Assembly (NCBI GenBank): GCA_016930535.1
Contig: JAFGGN010000135.1
Coordinates: 1 to 64,000 of the forward strand
DNA from: a bacterium
Lineage (GTDB): Bacteria > Zhuqueibacterota > QNDG01 > JAFGCO01
DNA length: 64,000 bases
Direction: 5' to 3'
How positions within the stretch are numbered: the first letter of the stretch is position 1; each line of letters begins with the position of its first letter. Shown here piece after piece: positions 23,793-33,431 of the stretch. Both the position numbers and the translations under genes were made by a program. The notes beneath the pieces are model-generated. The model did not search any database. It was not told the origin of the DNA and saw nothing but the letters and a program-made list of their open reading frames with translations.

Positions 23793-26264
23793 ATGAGCGA
23801 TTACGATTTTAAGGCCATTGAAAAAAAGTGGCAGGAGTTCTGGGAACAAAAGGAGCTGTATAAAACCGACATGTCCGATACGGCCCGAAAACTGTACTGC
23901 CTGGTGATGTTTCTGTACCCGTCCGGCGACAGGCTGCATATCGGGCACTGGTGGAATTACGGACCGACGGATACATGGGCCCGTTTCAAACGCATGCAGG
24001 GATTCAATGTATTCGAACCCATGGGATACGATGCTTTCGGCCTGCCCGCTGAAAATTACGCCATCAAAAAAGGGGTGCATCCGGCCGTTTCCACAGCCGA
24101 GAACATCAAAAACATCCGTCAGCAGCTGATGGCCATGGGTGCCATGTACGACTGGACCAGGGAAATCAATACATCGAGTCCTGAATATTATAAATGGACG
24201 CAGTGGTTTTTCCTGCTTCTGTATAAAAACGGCCTGGCCTATCGAAAAAAAGCACCGGTGAACTGGTGCCCCTCGTGCAAAACCGTACTGGCCAATGAAC
24301 AGGTCGTGGACGGGGCCTGCGAACGCTGCGATTCAGAGGTCAGCCAGAAGGATCTGGAACAGTGGTTCTTCAAAATTACCGATTATGCCGAACAGCTTCT
24401 CGAAGGCCTGGACCGGATCGACTGGCCCGAAAAGACGAAAATCATGCAGCGCAACTGGATCGGCCGCAGCGAGGGCGCGTCCGTCCGGTTTCCGCTGGAC
24501 GGGCGTAAGGATGCCGTAGAGGTTTTTACGACGCGCCCGGATACGCTGTGGGGCGTTACCTACATGGTGCTGGCGCCGGAACATCCGCTCGTGACCGAAC
24601 TGACCGTACCGGATCAACGGTCCGCCGTGGATGAATATATTGCCGAAACCCGAAAACTGACAGAGATCGACCGCACGTCCACGGAAAAGGAAAAAACGGG
24701 CGTGTTCACGGGGAGCACCTGCATCAATCCGGTGAACGGTGAAAAAGTGCCCGTGTGGATCGCGGATTATGTGCTCGCTTCATACGGCACCGGCGCTGTC
24801 ATGGCGGTGCCGGGACACGACGAACGCGATTTCGATTTCGCGAAAAAGTATGCCCTGCCGGTCCGCGAGGTGATCTCGCCGGACGGCCGTCCCGGTCCGG
24901 AACTGAAATCGGCCTATGTGGAGCCCGGTATCATGATCAACTCCGGTCCCTTCTCCGGGGAGCCTTCAGGTCCGGGCATCGCGAAGGTAATCGGTTTTCT
25001 TGAATCCAATGGCTGGGGAGGCCGGCGGATCAATTACAAGCTCCGGGACTGGCTGATCAGCCGTCAGCGGTACTGGGGTGCGCCGATTCCGGTCATCACC
25101 TGCGAGGACTGCGGCATCGTGCCCGTGCCGGAACCGGAGCTGCCCGTGGAGCTGCCTGACAAGGTTGAATTTACGGGCGCAGGCGAATCTCCGCTTCTGA
25201 CCAACCCAGAATGGGTCAATGCGCCCTGCCCTTCATGCGGCAAACCCGGACGTCGTGAAGTGGATACGATGGATACGTTCGTTTGTTCGAGCTGGTATTT
25301 TCTGCGCTTCCCCAATCCGGACCTCGGCAGCGCCGCATTCGATCCGGATACCGCCAATCAATGGCTGCCCGTGGACCAGTATGTGGGCGGTGCGGAACAT
25401 GCGGTCATGCATCTCCTGTACGCCCGTTTTTTTACCAAGGTGCTCAAGGATCTCGGGTATATCGGTTTCGACGAACCCTTTACCTGTCTGGTTCATCAGG
25501 GCGTGATCACGAACAACGGGGCGAAGATGTCGAAATCCCGGGGCAATGTGATCAATCCCGATGATTATATAGAAAAGTACGGCTCCGATATATTCCGCAT
25601 GTATCTGATGTTCATGGGAGCTTATACCGAGGGCGGAGACTGGTCCGACGAGGGCATTCACGGACTGAACCGGTTCGTGCTGCGAGTCTGGCGTCTTGCG
25701 CATCAGATTCTGGAGCAGTCCTCCGGCACCGCAGGGGAGAAACAGGAGGGGGATACAAAAAAATTCGGAGAATTGGAACGTGTGTGCCATTATTCCGTAA
25801 AAATGGTAACACAGGATCTGCAGCGGTTTCAGTTCAATACGTCCATCAGCCGTATCATGGAGCTGGTCAATGCCACGTATCTGTATATTCAGGATGTGCC
25901 GGCCGGCCTTCAAAACCAAACCGGTCTCCGGAACGTCCTGAAGACATTGATCCTTCTGCTGGCGCCATTCGCACCGCATCTGGGCGAGGAGCTCTGGGAA
26001 AAATCCGGAGAGCCCGGCAGTATTTTCAATGCGGTCTGGCCCGGCTGGGATGAGGAAAAACTGAAAACCGAGAATGTGACACTGGCCATTCAGGTCAACG
26101 GCAAGGTCCGGAGCCAGATCGAGGTTCCCGCTGATGCACCGGAAGAGGCAGTGAAGCAGTCGGCTCTCGCAGATGAAAAACTGCAGAAATGGATCGAAAA
26201 CAAAGATATCGTCAAAATAGTCGTCGTGAAGAACAAACTGGTCAGTGTGGTGGTCAGGGGATAA
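23793..26264 (+). CDS. leuS: Leucine--tRNA ligase
   Basis: 823 residues, full length for bacterial LeuRS. It joins leucine to tRNA-Leu in the cytoplasm. The HIGH motif is at 49-52 (LHIGHWWNYG) and KMSKS at 578-582 (KMSKSRGNVINPDD). The zinc-like pair CPSCKTVLANEQVVDGACERC lies near 165-185. The CP1 editing domain shows TRPDTLWGVTYMVLAPEHP and YGTGAVMAVPGHDERDFDF. The C-terminal anticodon-binding helices and the small terminal domain (VTLAIQVNGKVRSQIEVPAD) are intact. The start ATG follows an AGGG about nine bases upstream. Confidence 0.98.
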   Translation: MSDYDFKAIEKKWQEFWEQKELYKTDMSDTARKLYCLVMFLYPSGDRLHIGHWWNYGPTDTWARFKRMQGFNVFEPMGYDAFGLPAENYAIKKGVHPAVSTAENIKNIRQQLMAMGAMYDWTREINTSSPEYYKWTQWFFLLLYKNGLAYRKKAPVNWCPSCKTVLANEQVVDGACERCDSEVSQKDLEQWFFKITDYAEQLLEGLDRIDWPEKTKIMQRNWIGRSEGASVRFPLDGRKDAVEVFTTRPDTLWGVTYMVLAPEHPLVTELTVPDQRSAVDEYIAETRKLTEIDRTSTEKEKTGVFTGSTCINPVNGEKVPVWIADYVLASYGTGAVMAVPGHDERDFDFAKKYALPVREVISPDGRPGPELKSAYVEPGIMINSGPFSGEPSGPGIAKVIGFLESNGWGGRRINYKLRDWLISRQRYWGAPIPVITCEDCGIVPVPEPELPVELPDKVEFTGAGESPLLTNPEWVNAPCPSCGKPGRREVDTMDTFVCSSWYFLRFPNPDLGSAAFDPDTANQWLPVDQYVGGAEHAVMHLLYARFFTKVLKDLGYIGFDEPFTCLVHQGVITNNGAKMSKSRGNVINPDDYIEKYGSDIFRMYLMFMGAYTEGGDWSDEGIHGLNRFVLRVWRLAHQILEQSSGTAGEKQEGDTKKFGELERVCHYSVKMVTQDLQRFQFNTSISRIMELVNATYLYIQDVPAGLQNQTGLRNVLKTLILLLAPFAPHLGEELWEKSGEPGSIFNAVWPGWDEEKLKTENVTLAIQVNGKVRSQIEVPADAPEEAVKQSALADEKLQKWIENKDIVKIVVVKNKLVSVVVRG

Positions 26265-26318
26265 GTTGCGTTGAAAAGAAAGTAAAACCGTCATCAACCC
26301 TATCAGAGGAGGCTTGTC

Positions 26319-26954
26319 ATGCGCTGTCTGAAATATTTGATCGTGACCGGTATCGTGCTGGCCGCAGGCTCCGTGCTTGCCCAGAATATGAAATCACTGG
26401 AATTTCAGGTAGGCAATCTGAATCCCAACGGCACGCCGGCGGGCGTCATATGGGATTTGAAATATGGTATTGCCGTGGATGAAGCCGTGGATATCAGTCT
26501 CGGAGCGGCCTTTTTCAACAAATCCTACACCAAGGTGACCGCCGTGGCCGAGCAGAGCACGGCCAGCGGTGTGGAGCCGACGACCAAACAGGCGGAGCTT
26601 GAATACAACACGAAGCTTTTCCCGATTTCAGCCCAGGCCACCGTGCATCTGCCGCTGAGCCATCCGTTCGGGATTTATTTCGGCGCGGGACTGTCCTGGC
26701 AGTTCCTGCTCAACAAGGAAAATAATTTTGTGGACGGCATCGAAGAAACACGCAAATACAACGGCGGCGGATGGATCGCACGCGTGGGTGCTGAGATGAA
26801 ACTCGGCACGCGTTCGTCCCTGATGGGAGAGGTCCATTACAATCATTGTACAGTCAAAGGCGACGAGGACAAAAAACAGGGTCTGCCTGTCTGGGACGAA
26901 GTGGATGTAACGGGACTGGGATTCAAGGTGGGGCTGAGAGTGGAATTTTATTAG
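26319..26954 (+). CDS. Small outer-membrane beta-barrel protein
   Basis: 211 residues; ATG follows GAGGAGG at 26304-26310. The signal peptide ends LAAGSVLAQ. The mature chain alternates hydrophobic and polar residues (DISLGAAFFNKSYTK, PFGIYFGAGLSWQFLL, SSLMGEVHYNHCTV) and ends in a strand with a terminal aromatic (KVGLRVEFY), as in eight-stranded outer-membrane barrels of the OmpA/OmpW type. Substrate or role unknown. It stands alone between leuS and the rhomboid gene and is followed by a hairpin. Confidence 0.8.
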   Translation: MRCLKYLIVTGIVLAAGSVLAQNMKSLEFQVGNLNPNGTPAGVIWDLKYGIAVDEAVDISLGAAFFNKSYTKVTAVAEQSTASGVEPTTKQAELEYNTKLFPISAQATVHLPLSHPFGIYFGAGLSWQFLLNKENNFVDGIEETRKYNGGGWIARVGAEMKLGTRSSLMGEVHYNHCTVKGDEDKKQGLPVWDEVDVTGLGFKVGLRVEFY

Positions 26955-26968
26955 AACGGATGCTGCCA

Positions 26969-26994
26969 GGGCAAACAGAAGATTCTGTTTGCCC
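26969..26994 (+). terminator. Hairpin after outer-membrane barrel gene
   Basis: GGGCAAACAGAA (26969-26980) pairs with TTCTGTTTGCCC (26983-26994), 15 bp after the stop. It is a strong stem with a very short loop. No long T run follows, so it may act as a terminator or as a 3' stabilising structure. Confidence 0.55.
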
Positions 26995-27080
26995 GCTTTC
27001 AGCCATGCGGCAGCGGCTTTAACAGAATCAGCCGGTATGATTCAATGATGCAAATTCAGGATTGACGGAAACGGGACCTT

Positions 27081-27902
27081 ATGAACAATTATCATCGTGT
27101 ACGCTTCGGATTCGGGGACAGGGGATCGACCAATACGATCAAGCAGCTGCTGATCGCAAATGCGGCCGTTTTTATACTGCAGTATATACTCAGCGACCGG
27201 ATCATTTATTATTTCGCATTGACGCCCGCTCTCGTCTGGACGCGGTTTTATTTCTGGCAGTGGTTCACATATATGTTTCTGCATGGCGGCGTGATGCATC
27301 TGGGATTCAACATGTATGTGCTCTGGATGTTCGGCAGCGACATCGAACGCATGTGGGGCAGCCGCGCCTTCCTGCAGTATTACCTCATTACGGGCGTGGG
27401 AGCGGGCATTTTTTATTCGCTCGTCCGCTTCGGTTCAGGCATACCGACCATCGGTGCATCGGGTGCGGTATATGCGATCCTGGTTGCATTCGCCGTGATG
27501 TTCCCGAACAGGCAGATCATGATGCTGTTTCCGCCGGTTGCCCTGCCAGCCCGGACCCTGGTCATGATTTTTCTGGGAATCGAGGTATTTCTCGGTGTGA
27601 CGGGCAGCAGTGACGGTATCGCCCATTTCGCCCATCTGGGCGGCGCTCTTGTCGGGTATATTTACATGAAGCGCGGGATTCAGCTTCCGTTCAGGGATAT
27701 CCGGAATCGCCTGGATCAATGGAAGCACCATCAGGAAATCAAACAGAAATGGAAGCGACAGGCCGAGCTGAACCGGCTTCGCAGGCTGGTCGATGAGCTG
27801 CTGGACAAGGCCAATGACGTGGGTATCGAGAATCTGTCCCGGGAAGAACAGGATTTTCTGAAAAGGGCAGGGCAAATATTAAAAGATGAAGAGCAAGATT
27901 AA
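27081..27902 (+). CDS. Rhomboid-family intramembrane serine protease
   Basis: 273 residues with six membrane spans. Catalytic Ser127 lies in IGASGAVYA and His182 in GIAHFAHLGGALVGY. The supporting H73-x3-N77 pair is in GGVMHLGFNMYVLW, and the loop-1 region reads WQWFTYMFLHGG. The protein cuts membrane-anchored substrates within the bilayer. The last 75 residues are a charged cytoplasmic tail (DQWKHHQEIKQKWKRQAE, then EQDFLKRAGQILKDEEQD) that resembles the tail found in Bacteroidota rhomboids. The gene is monocistronic or leads into the amidase gene 90 bp downstream. Confidence 0.93.
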   Translation: MNNYHRVRFGFGDRGSTNTIKQLLIANAAVFILQYILSDRIIYYFALTPALVWTRFYFWQWFTYMFLHGGVMHLGFNMYVLWMFGSDIERMWGSRAFLQYYLITGVGAGIFYSLVRFGSGIPTIGASGAVYAILVAFAVMFPNRQIMMLFPPVALPARTLVMIFLGIEVFLGVTGSSDGIAHFAHLGGALVGYIYMKRGIQLPFRDIRNRLDQWKHHQEIKQKWKRQAELNRLRRLVDELLDKANDVGIENLSREEQDFLKRAGQILKDEEQD

Positions 27903-27940
27903 AGATTAGAGATTAAAGAACAAAGAACAAAGAGGGGGAG
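27903..27940. repeat. Purine-rich AAAGA tract after rhomboid gene
   Basis: GATTAGAGATTAAAGAACAA-type text begins at the stop codon of the rhomboid gene and runs into a G-rich stretch. Same family as the tracts at 14982, 29487 and 63330. Confidence 0.6.
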
Positions 27941-27992
27941 GTGGTTGTTGGGGACAGGGGGGACGGAAAGGTTCGATAAGAAGATCAATTCA

Positions 27993-29486
27993 ATGACATA
28001 TACCCTTCGGGGCACAATTTTATTCATTCTCATTTCAGCGTCTGCCTTCATATCCGGACAGGATGGGCAGTCCATCGAGGTGATGACAGACGGCCGGTCC
28101 GCGGGTCAGATGCCCGTGGTCATCCAGGGCAATGTGGCTTTTGTGCCGGTTTCCGAAATCACCGGACATCTGGGATTGCGTTTCTTCGAGAACAAACAGA
28201 AAAAAAAGGTGGTTTTGAGCCTTGGTCAGCGGTCCGTGATTCTGACCCATCGCAATCCGTTCATTATTGTCGATAAAAAGGCCATGCAGATGCCGTCGCC
28301 TCCGCTTGAGATGGACGGCCATATGTGGATTCCTCTGACATATTTTATTCACGCGACACAGGATTTTTTTACACAGAAACTCGTTTTCGACCCCGGTTCC
28401 ATGGTATTGAATATACAGTCCGCCGCCTGCAATATCACGGACGTTCAGATTGAATCCATGAAAAACGGATGCCTGATTCATATCAAAACGGGCAGGACAT
28501 TCGGACTGCAGGATATCGGACTGGCCGTTCATCAGCGATGGCTCAACATAACGATATACGGCGGGTCCCTGGATTCGACAAGGCTTGCCTCTGAGGTCCG
28601 GAACGGCATCATCGACAAAATTGTGCCCAAGGCCTTTAAAAACTCGGCCCAGATTGCTTTTTTATGCAATCAGACCATCCTCCACAAGGAAGTCGAGGTC
28701 AATTCAGATGAAATCCTGATTCAACTGCGGACTCCGGTCGTGAGCGCAGAATCACCGGCACATAACGGCGCTTCGGACAGGTCACGCTGGCTCATTGACA
28801 CCATCATTCTGGATCCGGGACACGGAGGAAGGGATCCGGGAGCGATCGGAAAAAGCGGGACAAGAGAAAGCCATATCAATCTGAAAATCGCTCTTAAGTT
28901 GAAGGCCTATATGCACAGCATTATGCCGGATGTCAAGGTGCTGATGACACGGGACGATGATACATTTATCGGACTCAGGGAACGGACACAGTTCGCCATC
29001 GAAAATCGCGGGAAGCTGTTCATCAGCATTCATGCCGATGCCAATACCAGTTCCGGTGTCCGCGGATTCTCGTCCTATATACTCGGCCGTTCGGGCAGCA
29101 AGATCGCGCTTGAAGCGGCCCAGAAGGAAAACTCGGTGATCGATCTCGAGGACGATCCCTCGGCCTATCAGGAGTTTGAGGGTGTCGCGTTTATCATGAA
29201 CGCGATCGCCACGAATGTTTACATGAAAGAAAGTGAAAACTTGGCGCGCATGGTCAACGAGACCATGAAACTGAGAACGGGCATCCCGGACCGGGGCGTG
29301 CATCAATCCAGACTCTATGTCCTGATCAATTATGCCATGCCGACCATCCTGATCGAGACCGCTTTCCTGAGCAACAAATACGAGGAACGTCTGCTGAAAA
29401 CCAACTCGTTTCAGCAGAAAGTCGCCGAGGCGATCGGGGAAAGCATTAAACAGTTCAAGGCGGTTTACGAAAAAGGAATAGGATAA
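27993..29486 (+). CDS. N-acetylmuramoyl-L-alanine amidase
   Basis: 497 residues from the ATG at 27993, which opens a signal peptide (MTYTLRGTILFILISASAF); a TTG-started frame at 27945 would prepend 16 residues translated from G-rich repeat DNA. Residues about 30-130 resemble a copper-amine-oxidase-like N-terminal domain (MPVVIQGNVAFVPVSEITG, DGHMWIPLTYF), and about 145-260 an AMIN-like region. The Amidase_3 catalytic domain (about 280-495) has zinc ligands in DPGHGGRDPGA, TRESHINLKI and FISIHADANT, and the catalytic Glu in PTILIETAFLSN. It cleaves the amide bond between muramic acid and the stem peptide in the periplasm. It is followed by murI, another wall gene. Confidence 0.93.
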   Translation: MTYTLRGTILFILISASAFISGQDGQSIEVMTDGRSAGQMPVVIQGNVAFVPVSEITGHLGLRFFENKQKKKVVLSLGQRSVILTHRNPFIIVDKKAMQMPSPPLEMDGHMWIPLTYFIHATQDFFTQKLVFDPGSMVLNIQSAACNITDVQIESMKNGCLIHIKTGRTFGLQDIGLAVHQRWLNITIYGGSLDSTRLASEVRNGIIDKIVPKAFKNSAQIAFLCNQTILHKEVEVNSDEILIQLRTPVVSAESPAHNGASDRSRWLIDTIILDPGHGGRDPGAIGKSGTRESHINLKIALKLKAYMHSIMPDVKVLMTRDDDTFIGLRERTQFAIENRGKLFISIHADANTSSGVRGFSSYILGRSGSKIALEAAQKENSVIDLEDDPSAYQEFEGVAFIMNAIATNVYMKESENLARMVNETMKLRTGIPDRGVHQSRLYVLINYAMPTILIETAFLSNKYEERLLKTNSFQQKVAEAIGESIKQFKAVYEKGIG

Positions 29487-29545
29487 GGCAGGAACAAAGA
29501 ACAAAGAACAAAGATTTAAGAATCAAGATTAAAGATTAAAGATAA
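29487..29545. repeat. Purine-rich AAAGA tract between amidase and murI
   Basis: GGCAGGAACAAAGAACAAAG then TTTAAGAATCAAGATTAAAG. It fills the whole gap up to the murI start codon, so it must be part of the murI leader if the two genes are co-transcribed. No ordinary ribosome site is obvious in front of the ATG at 29546. Confidence 0.65.
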
Positions 29546-30379
29546 ATGACAGAGATATCTCAACGGCCGATCGGGGTGTTCGATTCCGGAATCGGCGGGC
29601 TGACGGTTGTTCATGAGCTGCTGAAGCAGGTGCCGGCTGAAAGTATCGTTTATTTCGGAGATACGGCCCGTGTGCCTTACGGCACCAAATCTGCTGAAGC
29701 TGTCCGGCGTTTTGCGCTTCAGGATGCCGCATTTCTTGCGGGCCACGGGGTCAAGATGATCGTGGTGGCCTGTCATACGGCTTCGTCGGCCGCACTCGGG
29801 CTTCTCGACGGCCGCTTTTCGTTTCCTGTGCTCGGTGTGACGGAGCCCGGTGTGCAGGCCGCGCTGCGAAAGACAACCGGCGGGCGCATCGGTGTGATCG
29901 GAACCCGGGGAACCGTGCAGAGCGGTATCTATGTCCGTTCCCTGACTGAAAAAAACAGGCAAATTCAGGTATGGGCCCAGGCCTGTCCGCTGTTCGTACC
30001 GCTTGCCGAAGAGGGATGGCTGGACGGGGATGTCACAAGGGAAATCGCGCGGATATACCTGGAGCCCATGATTCAGGCGGAAGTGGACACCCTGATTCTT
30101 GCATGTACGCATTATCCGCTTCTCAAGAACGTGATCGCTCAGGTCATGGGCGATTCGGTCCAGCTGATCGATTCCGCCGAGGAAACCGCGCGTGTCGTCA
30201 AACAATGCCTCGATACGAACATGATCGCCAGTCCCGGAACGAATCCCGCCGGACACCGGTTTTATGTCAGCGATATTCCCATTCAGTTTCAGGAAGTCGG
30301 AGAACGTTTTCTCGGCAGAAAACTCGGTTCGGTCCAACAGGTGGATATCGAATCCATACGTATCGATGAACCGGATTGA
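29546..30379 (+). CDS. murI: Glutamate racemase
   Basis: 277 residues, typical length. It converts L- to D-glutamate for peptidoglycan. Visible motifs are GVFDSGIGGLTVVHEL, YFGDTARVPYGTKS, VVACHTASSAAL (first catalytic Cys76) and LILACTHYPLL (second catalytic Cys187). The usual ACNTA has His in place of Asn (ACHTA); this is an uncommon residue at a conserved spot, but both cysteines are present. The gene lies downstream of the amidase and upstream of secD. Confidence 0.95.
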   Translation: MTEISQRPIGVFDSGIGGLTVVHELLKQVPAESIVYFGDTARVPYGTKSAEAVRRFALQDAAFLAGHGVKMIVVACHTASSAALGLLDGRFSFPVLGVTEPGVQAALRKTTGGRIGVIGTRGTVQSGIYVRSLTEKNRQIQVWAQACPLFVPLAEEGWLDGDVTREIARIYLEPMIQAEVDTLILACTHYPLLKNVIAQVMGDSVQLIDSAEETARVVKQCLDTNMIASPGTNPAGHRFYVSDIPIQFQEVGERFLGRKLGSVQQVDIESIRIDEPD

Positions 30380-30386
30380 GCCTTTT

Positions 30387-30413
30387 TGCGCCGCTAAAAA
30401 AAGGTTGCAAAAG
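30387..30413 (+). terminator. Weak hairpin after murI
   Basis: CCTTTTT pairs with AAAAAGG around a GCGCCGCT loop just after the murI stop. The stem is short and A/T-rich with only two G-C pairs, so the call is tentative. Confidence 0.35.
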
Positions 30414-30527
30414 ATACAGAAAAAACATATATTAAAATTCCTAAATTCTGGCCTGTTTTGTGTAACCCATGCGGTCGAAAGACGCATTTTATAAACGAAT
30501 AGCTGACATGATGTGTAGGAGAATTTT

Positions 30528-32423
30528 ATGAAAGGCAAGATGCTGTTTAAAACCATTCTGGTGTTGTTTCTCCTGGCGTGGGCCCTGTTTGCTCTCTGGC
30601 CCACATACAAACTGCAGACCCTGTCCGTGGAACAAAGAAACGCATTGGATCTGAAGGGTGAACTGATGCCGCTTCTGGAAAAGGGGATACGGCTCGGACT
30701 GGATCTTCAGGGCGGAATGTATCTGACCTATGAAATCGACCTCCCCGAGCTGTACAGCCAGCTTGCGGAGAACAAGGATCCGGTTTTCGAGGAAATTATG
30801 AACGAGGTTCGCGGCAAAGAGGATGTGCTCGCATCCATGTCCGAGGCGTTCAAAAAAAGAGAACTGTTCATGCACCGGTACTGGGGTGATATCCGGGATT
30901 CTGACGAAAAGGTACTGAGCTATCTCAGCAAACAGGCTGAAGATGCCATGGACCGGGCCATGCAGAAACTCCGCAACCGGATCGATCAGTTCGGTGTCGC
31001 AGAGCCGAACATACAGAAGGTGGGAAGCCGCAGGATTCTGATCCAGCTGCCGGGTGTGACGGATCAGGAACGCGCCAAGGCCCTGATCGGAAAGACGGCC
31101 CTGCTCGAACTGTGCCTCGTCAAGGATTCCAAGGTCCTGATCGAGACCATTGAAAAGATCGACCAGGCCGTGGCCAAACAGAGGCAGGGCCAGTCCATCG
31201 AAAATCTGGAGCCCGTGCCGCGGGACAGCAGCGAGGCAATTGCGGAACAGAAGGAGAGCAAGGACAAGGAAATCCTGGTCAGCGACCTGTTCGGGGAAGA
31301 GACGGTTACAACGGATTCCACGGCCGCTGAATCGGATTCCACGCTCGTGGTCGCCGAGGACCTGTTCGAAGAGAATCCCTTCATTGCCCTGCTTCGCAAC
31401 ATGCAGGGAAGGGATATTATCGTCCCCGTTGAAAATATCAAGGCGGTCAAACACATACTCTCCCAGAAGGAAATTAAAAAGTACATTCCGTCGGATGCGG
31501 TTTTCCGCTGGGGATCCGAGGATCTTGAATATGAAAACAAATTCTACCGCGAACTCTACCTGATCAAGGAAGATCCGGCGCTTCTCGGCAAGCACATCAC
31601 CGATGCGCGCGTGACCATTGGAAGCGGCGTGAGGAGCCAGGGTATGCCGGTCGTGAATTTCACGCTGGACGGCAGGGGACGCCGGATATTTTCGCAGGTG
31701 ACCGGCGCGAACCTGGATAAGCGTCTGGCCATCGTGCTGGACAGCATGGTGGTGTCGGCCCCCGTGATTCAGAGCAAGATTCCGGACGGGCGCAGTGAAA
31801 TCACAGGAATTCCGACCATGGATGAAGCGAAAATGATCGCCATCGTTCTGCGCGTCGGTGCGCTGCCCGCTCCGCTGACCGTGATCGAGGAACGCACGGT
31901 CGGTCCGTCTCTCGGTAAGGATTCCATTCAAAGCGGCAGTATCGCCTTCATTGTCGGTCTGGGACTAGTGATTCTGTTCATGATGTTCTATTACAAGCTG
32001 TCCGGGGTTGTGGCCAATGTGGCGCTGCTGATGAATATCGTGCTGCTGCTGGCCATTCTGGCCCAGTTCGGTTTTACGCTGACGCTTCCCGGTATTGCCG
32101 GTATAGTACTCACCGTGGGTATGGCGGTAGACGCCAATGTGCTGGTATTCGAGCGTATCAGGGAAGAGCTGAAAACAGGTAAAACCGTGCGTGCATCCAT
32201 TGATCTGGGGTACGGCAGGGCCTTCCGCACGATCCTGGATGCAAATTTAACCACGTTGATGACAGCCTTTGTGCTTTATTACTTCGGATCGGGTCCCATC
32301 CGCGGATTTGCAGTGACCCTGGCCATAGGTATTGTTGTCAGCATGTTCACGGCACTGGTGGTGACACGCATGATTTTCGATGCGGCCACGTCACGCAAAG
32401 TTATGACAAAATTGAGCATTTAA
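30528..32423 (+). CDS. secD: Protein translocase subunit SecD
   Basis: 631 residues; ATG preceded by GTAGGAGAATTTT. It is an accessory subunit of the Sec translocon that uses the proton gradient to help release exported proteins in the periplasm. The first membrane span is at about 6-24. Motif GIRLGLDLQGGMYLTYEI, the P1 region with RNRIDQFGVAEPNIQKVGS, and the C-terminal six-span block (about 475-620) with GMAVDANVLVFERIREEL and DLGYGRAFRTILDANLTT are all visible. An acidic, low-conservation insertion (about 215-285) is longer than in E. coli. secF follows 25 bp downstream. Confidence 0.97.
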   Translation: MKGKMLFKTILVLFLLAWALFALWPTYKLQTLSVEQRNALDLKGELMPLLEKGIRLGLDLQGGMYLTYEIDLPELYSQLAENKDPVFEEIMNEVRGKEDVLASMSEAFKKRELFMHRYWGDIRDSDEKVLSYLSKQAEDAMDRAMQKLRNRIDQFGVAEPNIQKVGSRRILIQLPGVTDQERAKALIGKTALLELCLVKDSKVLIETIEKIDQAVAKQRQGQSIENLEPVPRDSSEAIAEQKESKDKEILVSDLFGEETVTTDSTAAESDSTLVVAEDLFEENPFIALLRNMQGRDIIVPVENIKAVKHILSQKEIKKYIPSDAVFRWGSEDLEYENKFYRELYLIKEDPALLGKHITDARVTIGSGVRSQGMPVVNFTLDGRGRRIFSQVTGANLDKRLAIVLDSMVVSAPVIQSKIPDGRSEITGIPTMDEAKMIAIVLRVGALPAPLTVIEERTVGPSLGKDSIQSGSIAFIVGLGLVILFMMFYYKLSGVVANVALLMNIVLLLAILAQFGFTLTLPGIAGIVLTVGMAVDANVLVFERIREELKTGKTVRASIDLGYGRAFRTILDANLTTLMTAFVLYYFGSGPIRGFAVTLAIGIVVSMFTALVVTRMIFDAATSRKVMTKLSI

Positions 32424-32448
32424 ATTTTGATGTGAAAGGGATGTCCAT

Positions 32449-33375
32449 ATGCAGTTTTTTCAAACACCCAATATCGATTTTATCAAACGGCGCAAAACCG
32501 CCTATTTCATATCGCTTTCTTTTCTGGTCTTTGGTATCGTCTCCCTGGCAGTAAAAGGCGGACTGAATCTGGGAATCGATTTCAGGGGCGGCACGTCCAT
32601 CGTGCTCGAGTTCCATGAGGAGATTCCGATCGGCGATCTGCGCAATGTCCTGTCCCAGGCCGATCTCGGCAATGTGGAGATAAAGAAATTCGGTCACAAG
32701 AACGAAGTGCTCATCTATGTGCAGCAAAAGGAAGGTGTCAGCGCCCAGGATATGGCTGTGCTGGTGGAGCAGGCTATATCCAGGGGGATGCCCGAGGCCG
32801 GGCATTCGCGCATTCAGTTTGACACGGTCGGTCCCAAAGTGGGAAAAGAACTGCGCGTGGCCGCAGTGCTGGCCATTCTCTTCTCGCTGCTGCTCATTCT
32901 GATCTATATCGGCTGGCGGTTCGAGCTGATATTCGCCGTGGGCGCCATTATCGCCCTGTTTCATGATGTGCTCATTACGCTGGGTATTTTCAATATGCTT
33001 GGCTTCGAATTGTCCCTGAAGGAAATCGCGGCTTTCCTCACGATCGTGGGTTATTCACTGAACGACACCATCGTGGTGTATGACCGTATCCGCGAAAACC
33101 TGAAAGTCATGCGCAGCGAAAATCTCGGCACCATCATCAATACGTCCATCAACCAGACGCTGAGCCGCACCATCATGACATCCTTGACGACTTTTATCGT
33201 GATTCTGGTTCTCTTTATCCTGGGCGGTGCGGTCATACGCGGTTTTTCCTTCGCCATGCTGATCGGTGTGATTGTCGGTACCTATTCATCGATCTTTGTA
33301 GCCAGTCCGCTTGTGCTCGAATGGCAGAGCAGGCATGGTGACAAGGGGAAACTCCGCATGATGAAGCGGAAATAA
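32449..33375 (+). CDS. secF: Protein translocase subunit SecF
   Basis: 308 residues. Partner of SecD in the SecDF complex at the inner membrane. An N-terminal span (about 17-35) is followed by LGIDFRGGTSIVLEF, the short periplasmic domain, and a five-span block with the signature FLTIVGYSLNDTIVVYDRIREN (two parts) and INQTLSRTIMTSLTT. It is separated from secD by 25 bp and almost certainly co-transcribed with it. Confidence 0.97.
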   Translation: MQFFQTPNIDFIKRRKTAYFISLSFLVFGIVSLAVKGGLNLGIDFRGGTSIVLEFHEEIPIGDLRNVLSQADLGNVEIKKFGHKNEVLIYVQQKEGVSAQDMAVLVEQAISRGMPEAGHSRIQFDTVGPKVGKELRVAAVLAILFSLLLILIYIGWRFELIFAVGAIIALFHDVLITLGIFNMLGFELSLKEIAAFLTIVGYSLNDTIVVYDRIRENLKVMRSENLGTIINTSINQTLSRTIMTSLTTFIVILVLFILGGAVIRGFSFAMLIGVIVGTYSSIFVASPLVLEWQSRHGDKGKLRMMKRK

Positions 33376-33431
33376 TAAATGGTCCGGTTCGACCTGAAAA
33401 CCGGCATGTTTTATATGCGGAGAGGATCGAT

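Noticed and set aside
30489..31931. 480-residue - strand frame
   Set aside because: It lies antisense to secD, which is unmistakable.
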